From Deinococcales bacterium (GTDB lineage: Bacteria; Deinococcota; Deinococci; Deinococcales; JAAFIG01), in NCBI GenBank assembly GCA_013298185.1, contig JAAFJQ010000011.1, positions 1 through 36,803 on the forward strand: DNA of 36,803 nt. The letters are read 5' to 3'. Both the position numbers and the translations under genes were made by a program. A model generated the notes under the pieces. It was not told where the DNA came from and ran no database searches. It was given only the letters and a program-made list of their open reading frames with translations. Positions 30,753 to 36,125 of the stretch are shown piece after piece; position 1 is the first letter of the stretch; every line of letters begins with the position of its first letter.

Positions 30753-31504
30753 TAAAAACCTGCGACTCGAGCTTGGAAATTGCCATCATCGTTGATCAGC
30801 ATTTCTAAGTACTGGCGTTTCTCGAGGGCATCAATCATCGCAAAACCATTGTCCAAATCAAGCACAATACCGTCTTTCATGACCGTGTGACCGTACACGC
30901 CAAAGGTATGCCCAGCATCCTTCACATAATGTGGTTTTTCATGCCACCAGTGCTTGGCATCGCGGTCATTGTAGAAAAAATCATCGAAGTACATCATGCC
31001 CGGCAGTGGTCCAGCGTGCGAAAAATGAATTCCTTCGAGGCGAATATAACGCTTAAAACCACGAATCCAGTTCTGTAATTCTTCAGGCAGCGGTGTGCCT
31101 TCTTTGCTTGGGTCAAATTCAGCGTGAATCACACCCATGGCGTTACCAAGTAAGAACTTATGCTCGAGCGCCGCGTCGTCGTGATTACCAAGAATAATTT
31201 CAACATTGCCTTCGGCTTTTTCAACGTATTCTTTGATTTTATACAGTTCGCGGGTTTGCGCCCTCGAGGCGCTTTTTAAGTGGTCTGGATTGCGAAAATC
31301 ATAACCTTCGCGCCCAGTGATTTCCTCGTAACGAGCAATGGTTTTGGGGTGAACCAAATCACCCATCAAGATTACGCGGTAACGCCCGTCCAAAACTGGT
31401 TGGGTGGGATTGCCTTGGGCATCCATGGCAAACGAGGCTTTTAAGGCGCTGTAGAGCAAGCCCCATTCTGTATGAACGTCCCCGACAGTGATAACCTTGA
31501 CCAT
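30752..31504 (-). CDS. Metallophosphoesterase (calcineurin-like, PPP-type)
   Basis: The 250-residue protein has the metallophosphoesterase metal blocks in order: GDVHTEW (Asp, His), LMGDLVHPK, ILGNHDDAALEH, GIHFSHAGPLPG and VYGHTVM. The spacing and the GDVH-GDLVH-GNHD series match the serine/threonine phosphatase and ApaH group rather than YfcE. FDDFFYNDRDAKHWWHEKPHYV is a long, aromatic-rich insert before the last His. The substrate could be a phosphoprotein or a dinucleotide. It begins at ATG 31504 with TAGAAT 9 nt upstream and no Shine-Dalgarno. It is coupled to the SDR gene. Confidence 0.85.
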   Translation of the reverse strand: MVKVITVGDVHTEWGLLYSALKASFAMDAQGNPTQPVLDGRYRVILMGDLVHPKTIARYEEITGREGYDFRNPDHLKSASRAQTRELYKIKEYVEKAEGNVEIILGNHDDAALEHKFLLGNAMGVIHAEFDPSKEGTPLPEELQNWIRGFKRYIRLEGIHFSHAGPLPGMMYFDDFFYNDRDAKHWWHEKPHYVKDAGHTFGVYGHTVMKDGIVLDLDNGFAMIDALEKRQYLEMLINDDGNFQARVAGF

Positions 31505-31579
31505 GGTTTTTCTATTCTAACCATATCGTAGCTGGTATCGCAAAGTGATTTGCAGGAAAAACACCCAAACGGGGGATAT

Positions 31580-32713
31580 TTACCTCGAGCGCTTCAAGGC
31601 TTTTTCAAAGGCAGAAACAGCAAACTCGATGTCTGCGTGGGTGGTGCTGCGCCCCAAAGAAAAGCGCAAACTGGCTCGAGCATCGGCTTTTGATTTGCCA
31701 ATTGCCAGCAGTACATGGCTCGGCTCGAGCGTCCCAGAACTACAAGCACTGCCTGAACTGGCAGCCACACCTTCTAAGTCAAGGTTCATCAGTAGCGCCT
31801 CGCCGTCTGCACCGTGAGCCGTGATGTTCACATGCCTTGGGCTGCGCTCGGTTGGGTGTCCGTTCAGGCTGACATCTTCAAAAGCCGTTAAACCCGAGGT
31901 CAGAAAGTCGCGCATTGGCTCGAGCCGCTGTGCTTCTGATGCTTGCAAACCCTGTGCCTTTTGAGCCGCTAAGCCCATGCCAACGATTGCAGGGACATCG
32001 TGTGTACCACCGCGCAGCCCACGTTCTTGCTGACCACCGTAGAGCATCGGGGACAACACAAAACCACGCCGCTCGAGTTCCCTCGAGACCCACAATGCCC
32101 CCACACCTTTGGGTCCGTAAAACTTATGTGCCGAAATCGAAAGTAAATCACAGCCCAGCGCTGCAACATCCAGCGGCACATGCCCAAGGCTCTGAACCGC
32201 ATCCACATGAAAAGGAATCTGATATTCTCGAGCCACCGCGCTGATTTCGGCAATCGGCTGAATTGTACCAAGTTCATTATTGACATGCTGCACCGAAATC
32301 AGTTTGGTTTCGGGCAAAATCGCAGCTTTGACTTGCTCAGCGCTGACCATCCCAAACGCATCTGGCTCGAGAATGGTTGCCGTCACCCGCCCCATCTGCA
32401 CCAAAGCCCGTAGCGGTGCAAGAATCGCACTGTGTTCCACAGCTGTGGTGATGATATGCCCGCCGCTCAATGCCACCGAAAAAAGCGCTTGATTATTGGC
32501 TTCCGTCCCACTCGAAGTGAACACCAATTCCTGACTCAAAACCCCAAGCACACCCGCTAAGCGCTCCCGTGCTGCCTCCAGTGCTTCTTTAGCAGCTGAA
32601 CCCTCCCGATGCACACTCGAGGCATTCCCCAATAAGAATTGGCACGGACGCATCTGCCCCTCAACCTCAGGGTCAAGCGGAGTGGTCGCCGCAAAATCAA
32701 GATAAACACGCAT
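31580..32713 (-). CDS. Cysteine desulfurase, NifS/IscS type
   Basis: This PLP enzyme takes sulfur from cysteine for Fe-S clusters and thiolation (EC 2.8.1.7). The 377 residues start YLDFAATTPLDPEV and show GNASSVHREG, FTSSGTEANNQAL, HVNNELGTIQP, the PLP lysine in SAHKFYGPKGVGAL, RGGTHDVPAIVGM, and the catalytic cysteine in SSGSACSSGTLEPSHVL. Placement of this loop fits the group I (NifS/IscS) enzymes. No iscU, iscA or thiI is adjacent. TAACCT lies 6 nt before the ATG with no Shine-Dalgarno; this hexamer is part of the AAGGTTAAAG hairpin. The Rrf2 regulator gene lies directly upstream in the same direction. Confidence 0.95.
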   Translation of the reverse strand: MRVYLDFAATTPLDPEVEGQMRPCQFLLGNASSVHREGSAAKEALEAARERLAGVLGVLSQELVFTSSGTEANNQALFSVALSGGHIITTAVEHSAILAPLRALVQMGRVTATILEPDAFGMVSAEQVKAAILPETKLISVQHVNNELGTIQPIAEISAVAREYQIPFHVDAVQSLGHVPLDVAALGCDLLSISAHKFYGPKGVGALWVSRELERRGFVLSPMLYGGQQERGLRGGTHDVPAIVGMGLAAQKAQGLQASEAQRLEPMRDFLTSGLTAFEDVSLNGHPTERSPRHVNITAHGADGEALLMNLDLEGVAASSGSACSSGTLEPSHVLLAIGKSKADARASLRFSLGRSTTHADIEFAVSAFEKALKRSR

Positions 32714-32718
32714 AAAGG

Positions 32719-32793
32719 CAGGTTAAAGAGAAAAGGTAAAAGAGAAAAGGTAAAACCATCCTTTCTTTAACCTTTAACCTTTCTTCTTTCCTC
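32719..32793. repeat. Long purine/pyrimidine inverted repeat between rrf2 and cysteine desulfurase genes
   Basis: A purine arm with GGTTAAAG and two AGAGAAAAGGTAAAA copies can pair with a pyrimidine arm containing CTTTAACCTTTAACC. On the minus strand it lies directly after the Rrf2 stop and its edge forms the TAACCT promoter hexamer of the cysteine desulfurase gene, so it could end one transcript and start the next. Confidence 0.65.
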
Positions 32794-33267
32794 TCATCTT
32801 CCCACCATCGGCAATGGCATTCCGCCTTGGGCGGCGGGGTTGCTCTGGGTTCTGGCATCGGCAAGTTGTGCCTCGAGCATCAAATCTTTTAAGGTGGCAT
32901 TGCCCAAAACATCGCGGATGGCGTTGTCCACACGCCGCCATAGGCTTTCCGTGCCACAGGAATTGGTGTGGCTGCAACTGCTCGAGTCTTCGATGCACTG
33001 CACAGGGGCGATGCTACCTTCCATGACTTCAACCACCTCGAGTGCCGAGATGTTCTCGGGCGCACGGGCAAGTTTATACCCACCAAAAGCGCCGCGTACA
33101 CTGCGGATAAAACCTGCTCGGCGCAAATTCGAGGCAATTTGCTCGAGGTAATGCTGAGAAATGTCTTGGCGTTCCGCCACGTACTTCAGGGCGACTGATT
33201 CACCACCTGCATTGGCGATTTCGACAAGGGCGCGAAGTCCGTACTGAGCTTTGGTTGAAATCCACAT
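32794..33267 (-). CDS. Rrf2-family regulator, IscR-like with Fe-S cysteines
   Basis: The ATG at 33267 (MWISTKAQYGLRALVEIA), preceded by GGAGG, gives 157 residues; the track start is 6 codons longer. The winged-helix domain reads ALKYVAERQDISQHYLEQIASNLRRAGFIRSVRGAFGGYKLAR, the standard Rrf2 pattern. Three cysteines with spacing C-x6-C-x5-C (CIEDSSSCSHTNSC) sit where IscR and RsrR bind a [2Fe-2S] cluster. It therefore probably senses iron-sulfur or redox state. The cysteine desulfurase gene downstream is a likely target. The 128-nt upstream spacer, shared with a divergent toxin-antitoxin pair, holds an inverted repeat that could be its own operator. Confidence 0.92.
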   Translation of the reverse strand: MWISTKAQYGLRALVEIANAGGESVALKYVAERQDISQHYLEQIASNLRRAGFIRSVRGAFGGYKLARAPENISALEVVEVMEGSIAPVQCIEDSSSCSHTNSCGTESLWRRVDNAIRDVLGNATLKDLMLEAQLADARTQSNPAAQGGMPLPMVGR

Positions 33268-33313
33268 GAATGCCTCCAAGTGCAACTGAGAATGATTCGC
33301 AGTTTAACACCTA

Positions 33314-33337
33314 AATCCCGTACAAGATATAGGGATT
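33314..33337. promoter_or_regulatory. Inverted-repeat operator candidate in the rrf2 / toxin-antitoxin divergent spacer
   Basis: AATCCC-N12-GGGATT lies 47 nt upstream of the rrf2 start and 58 nt upstream of the antitoxin start. Arms and spacing fit a dimer such as an Rrf2 protein or the toxin-antitoxin complex; I cannot tell which. Confidence 0.4.
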
Positions 33338-33361
33338 ATTGACATTGCTGATTGCTTAGAC

Positions 33362-33389
33362 TTGCGAAGTTCCAAACAAAGGCTACAAT
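33362..33389 (+). promoter_or_regulatory. Promoter of the toxin-antitoxin pair
   Basis: TTGCGA (33362-33367) and TACAAT (33384-33389) are 16 bp apart, and TACAAT ends 6 nt before the ATG at 33396. The spacer includes AAGG just before the ATG, so a leaderless or near-leaderless start is likely. Confidence 0.6.
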
Positions 33390-33395
33390 ACAAGG

Positions 33396-33707
33396 ATGAC
33401 TGCTCTTACCAAAACTCGAGACTCGAGTAAACAACAGCCCCTGAACCGTGTTGATTTAGGCAAACCTCAATTTATCACAGATGAAAACGGTAATAAAACG
33501 GCGGTTGTCGTGTCGCTCGAGATGTGGGAGCGAATCATACCATTTTTGCAAAATGACTTAGAACGCGCCTTGCTGAGCGAACCCATAGAAGAAGCTGTAC
33601 CACCAAGCATCGCAAAAAAATTACGCAACCATGCCAAAGGTAAAAAAGAACCCATGTTGACGCTCGAGGAATTCAAAGCTGAAGTGCAAAGGCTGCAAGA
33701 ATCGTGA
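33396..33707 (+). CDS. Phd/YefM-like antitoxin of a type II toxin-antitoxin pair
   Basis: The 103-residue protein carries a Phd/YefM-like central section (QFITDENGNKTAVVVSLEMWERIIPFL), in which the D-x-x-G-x-x-TAVVxxLxxWE pattern is the usual strand-helix part of the DNA-binding fold, and a long charged C-terminal region (SIAKKLRNHAKGKKEPMLTLEEFKAEVQRLQ) that should bind the toxin. The first ~25 residues are polar and contain two adjacent CTCGAG copies. The toxin gene overlaps by 4 nt (GTGA), the common arrangement for coupled antitoxin-toxin translation. It is divergent from the Rrf2 regulator. Confidence 0.85.
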   Translation: MTALTKTRDSSKQQPLNRVDLGKPQFITDENGNKTAVVVSLEMWERIIPFLQNDLERALLSEPIEEAVPPSIAKKLRNHAKGKKEPMLTLEEFKAEVQRLQES

Positions 33708-34012
33708 TTAAACCAGAAGGTACACCATACCAGCTCAGATTAGGCAAAAGTGCTGCCAAAGCAGCCAGTAAACTCAGCCGCGAGGATTACGCTCGCTTGC
33801 TCGATGCACTGTTGCTGATGTGCGCTGCGGGTCTTGGCGACATCAAAGCCTTACAAGGTTATGAAAAGGGAACATTGCGTCTAAGAGTTGGGCAAATGCG
33901 GGTGTACTTGATACTCACAGGGTTTTTAATTGAAGTGATTGACATTGACCCGAGGGGCGAGGCTTACAAAACCAAAAGTCGTACAAAACTCCGAAAAAGA
34001 ACCAAGTCCTAA
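33704..34012 (+). CDS. RelE/ParE-superfamily toxin
   Basis: The 102-residue product starts at GTG within the antitoxin stop (GTGA). YQLRLGKSAAKAASKLSREDYARLLDALLLM is the two-helix opening of RelE/ParE proteins, and DIKALQGYEKGTLRLRVGQMRVYLIL is the central strand section with the L-x-G-...-R-x-R-V-G-x-x-R-V motif; IEVIDIDPRGEAYK is the last strand. This fold is used by mRNA-cleaving RelE toxins and gyrase-binding ParE toxins; the basic tail (KTKSRTKLRKRTKS) would suit RNA binding. It ends 8 nt before the convergent gene 34021-34524. Confidence 0.85.
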   Translation: MIKPEGTPYQLRLGKSAAKAASKLSREDYARLLDALLLMCAAGLGDIKALQGYEKGTLRLRVGQMRVYLILTGFLIEVIDIDPRGEAYKTKSRTKLRKRTKS

Positions 34013-34020
34013 CAGGTATT

Positions 34021-34524
34021 CTATGTCCTCTGCTCGAGCCGCCGCAAAACAAGAGCAGTTAAGCCAACCGCAAACAATGCCACCAAGGCATAAACGGCAT
34101 ATCCGACAGGCTGAACATAAGCGGGTACAGTTTCAGCAAAACTATTTTTCAAAAACACAAAACTGCTGCCCGAGTCTTTCGGGTCAATGTACGGTTGTGA
34201 AAAACCAATATACGCAGCTTGTCCAGCCCCAAGCGTGGTGCGGATGTACCACTGCCCTGCCTCACGCACTGGCGTTTGAAAACGGTACACGGTTTCTTGT
34301 CCCTCGAGACTTGGTTCAACAGGTAAGCTACGGCGTTCCTGCCAACCATTTTGGCGTGGTTGCCACATCCAAACCAACAATTGATTGCTCAGTATTTGTG
34401 AAAAACGCAATTCGGCTTGGAGTACCCCATTTTTTGGCTCGAGTTTGAGTGTACCGTACAGACTGGCAGCCCGAGCAGGACTGCTTAGGCAGCAAAAAAC
34501 CAGTAACAGATACCAGAATCTCAT
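34021..34524 (-). CDS. Exported membrane-anchored hypothetical protein
   Basis: The 167-residue protein has a signal peptide (MRFWYLLLVFCCLSSPARAAS), an extracytoplasmic beta-rich domain of about 100 residues (LYGTLKLEPKNGVLQAELRF, LLVWMWQPRQNGW, GQWYIRTTLGAGQAAYIGFS) and one C-terminal transmembrane helix (YAVYALVALFAVGLTALVL) with a positive tail RRLEQRT. The middle resembles an Ig-like or CopC-like copper-handling domain, but the metal-binding His/Met set is not evident, so I assign no function. Its ATG overlaps the stop of the upstream membrane protein gene (ATGA), showing coupled translation. Confidence 0.7.
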   Translation of the reverse strand: MRFWYLLLVFCCLSSPARAASLYGTLKLEPKNGVLQAELRFSQILSNQLLVWMWQPRQNGWQERRSLPVEPSLEGQETVYRFQTPVREAGQWYIRTTLGAGQAAYIGFSQPYIDPKDSGSSFVFLKNSFAETVPAYVQPVGYAVYALVALFAVGLTALVLRRLEQRT

Positions 34525-35531
34525 ATGGCTTTTGGCTCGAGAATCCGGGCTACTCGAGTAGCCAGCAACGCCACAAGCGCCGCGAGGATGATGCCAGCTA
34601 AACTACCGCGCAGCAGCACTGGCAGCGTCCAAGTCATTTGTGGGAAGATTTGATTAACCACAAAACCAACCAGCAGCGTAACAACTGCCGCACTCGAGCC
34701 GAGCAGCCATGTAGGCATTTTTTTCACCAGCAGATCAATCAGCACAGCCGTCAGAATCAGGATTGGAAAAACAGGTTTAGAAACCCCTGCTAAGTTCATA
34801 CCTTCGGTGGTGGACAGCCAAAGGTGCATTACAAGGCGAATGGCTGTGAATAACAAAGCCACTTTGGTGGCAGCCCAAGCTCGAGGGTGGATTTTGGCAA
34901 TCAGGACAAGTGGAAAAACACTCAAGGCAGAGAGTAAAAGTGGATGAAAATCAATTGGAAATTGAGCAATGTTGTACTCGTACTCGGCAAGAAACAGCAT
35001 CAGGTTGCCAAGCAGCGCCGCCGCAAAAAAGAGGGTTAAACGCTCGAATAAGGGCTTTAGCTCGAGTGGCGCAACTTCACGCTCGAGCCAAGAGACCAGC
35101 ACACCCGACAAGGTAAAAAACGTAAAACCAGTTAAACCAACCAAGTGCATCGGACCCCAAAGGGTGACATCCAAACCAAAGAACCGATGCCAAAGTTCGT
35201 CGGCGGGCGCAAAAAACAGAATCAGGGCTGCGCTGACCGTCGCCACCAGCATTCCGGGGTGAAGGTAACGCCCCGCCACCCGCCAATGGAACGAGGTAGC
35301 TCGAGTATCCGCGAATAAGCCCCAAGCGGTGGTGAGCAGTACAATCAGCATTCCAGCATAAATAAAGTTGTGCGGCATGGTGAAAAACGAGTCGCGCCCG
35401 ATGTCAATGTGCCAAGCGATGTCCCAGTAGACACCAATCAGGCTCGAGAGTGCGCCGAGCATCATGATTGGTAGGACACCCAATTGCCAAAGGTTTTTTT
35501 GAACTCGAGGGAGGGGCTGGGTTAGCTGCAT
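34521..35531 (-). CDS. Polytopic membrane protein of unknown function
   Basis: The start was placed at ATG 35531 (MQLTQPLPRVQKNLWQ): a perfect TATAAT lies 6 nt upstream, in line with other leaderless genes, so the longer track start at 35585 is unlikely. The 336 residues form about ten transmembrane helices. Notable polar residues within or between helices are WDIAWHIDIGRDSFFTMPHNFIYAG (His and Asp rich), APADELWHRFFGLD and GPMHLVGL, which may bind a metal or heme. The arrangement with a single-span exported partner (34021-34524) is reminiscent of membrane copper or oxidase-assembly modules, but this is only a guess. Confidence 0.7.
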   Translation of the reverse strand: MQLTQPLPRVQKNLWQLGVLPIMMLGALSSLIGVYWDIAWHIDIGRDSFFTMPHNFIYAGMLIVLLTTAWGLFADTRATSFHWRVAGRYLHPGMLVATVSAALILFFAPADELWHRFFGLDVTLWGPMHLVGLTGFTFFTLSGVLVSWLEREVAPLELKPLFERLTLFFAAALLGNLMLFLAEYEYNIAQFPIDFHPLLLSALSVFPLVLIAKIHPRAWAATKVALLFTAIRLVMHLWLSTTEGMNLAGVSKPVFPILILTAVLIDLLVKKMPTWLLGSSAAVVTLLVGFVVNQIFPQMTWTLPVLLRGSLAGIILAALVALLATRVARILEPKAI

Positions 35532-35585
35532 GGGTTGATTATACTTCGAGATTTTTTTTGCAAGGGCAACATCAGGTTTGTCCAT

Positions 35586-35984
35586 GGGCGCTCAGTCCAC
35601 CTTGGCAAAAGCCAGTCATTTTTTGAACTCGAGTCAAAATAAAATAACAAAGGTGGTTGCCCCAACAGCCATCCGTTCGACTTTGAAAAATGAGTCCAAA
35701 TACAGGTTGTGCTTTATGCGAATTTTTTTTCTATCTAAATAAGTTCTCACTTAGATAGAAAACGGCATGGCTGAATTCAATTATTCATCATATAAATTGA
35801 GTCTTATATGCTCATATAAATTTAGCATATTTTTCCTCTCATATTTAGATTCGATACATAATTTACCCTGTCATATACGTAGTTTCACTGGTCAGTATTC
35901 TTCTAACATGTGCTACTCTGAGTATGAGGTAAGAAATTTCACATAAAAGCCTTTTAGGTACAACCAAGCGTTCAAGGGAGATCA
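35586..35984. other. AT-rich gene-free region with inverted and direct repeats
   Basis: About 400 bases are visibly richer in A+T than the rest of the window and contain only one CTCGAG. They hold a perfect 12-bp inverted repeat (TTTTCTATCTAA 35727-35738 / TTAGATAGAAAA 35751-35762) and two 14-bp direct repeats of the form TCATATAAATT(G/T)AG at 35788 and 35812, 24 bp apart. No coding frame with a ribosome site was found. The region probably contains the promoter and control sites of the lipoprotein gene. Confidence 0.7.
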
Positions 35985-36125
35985 ATGAAAAAAGAATTGG
36001 TGACCTGCAACTCGAGCAAATCGGAAATATGGCTGATTGGACTGCCAGCGCCCCCAAAAACACGACGTACAGAGAAGATCAAGCGTTTTTTCGGAGGAAT
36101 TGAAAACTATGAAAAAAATACATAA
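35985..36125 (+). CDS. Possible small upstream ORF (46 aa) overlapping the lipoprotein start
   Basis: An ATG at 35985 preceded by GGGAG (7 nt) opens 46 codons (MKKELVTCNSSKSEIWLIGL, then a basic PKTRRTEKIKRFFGG part) and ends at TAA 36123-36125, 17 nt into the lipoprotein gene in another frame. It contains the last CTCGAG of the window. No family is recognised. It could be a leader peptide regulating the lipoprotein by coupling, or a chance frame. Confidence 0.35.
   Translation: MKKELVTCNSSKSEIWLIGLPAPPKTRRTEKIKRFFGGIENYEKNT

Larger units (their letters stand above)
113..36016. repeat. Interspersed highly iterated palindrome CTCGAG (about 220 copies in the window)
   Basis: Reading the + strand line by line I count about 220 CTCGAG hexamers between the first (113-118) and the last (36011-36016). 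Base composition predicts about 8-9. Copies occur in coding DNA in all three phases (CTC-GAG Leu-Glu; NCT-CGA-GNN as in Ala-Arg or Thr-Arg; NNC-TCG-AGN as in Ser-Ser or Ser-Arg), in promoters, in the amt terminator stem and in spacers. The permuted palindrome GAGCTC is almost absent. There is no obvious fixed flank beyond the hexamer. Density is uneven: none in gene 3963-4682, none from about 11.46 to 12.17 kb, and one after 35.65 kb. Confidence 0.95.

Noticed and set aside
113-36016. CTCGAG as a cloning (XhoI) or assembly artefact
   Set aside because: Copies lie inside intact, correctly framed genes at irregular spacing with no common flank, so linker insertion cannot explain them.
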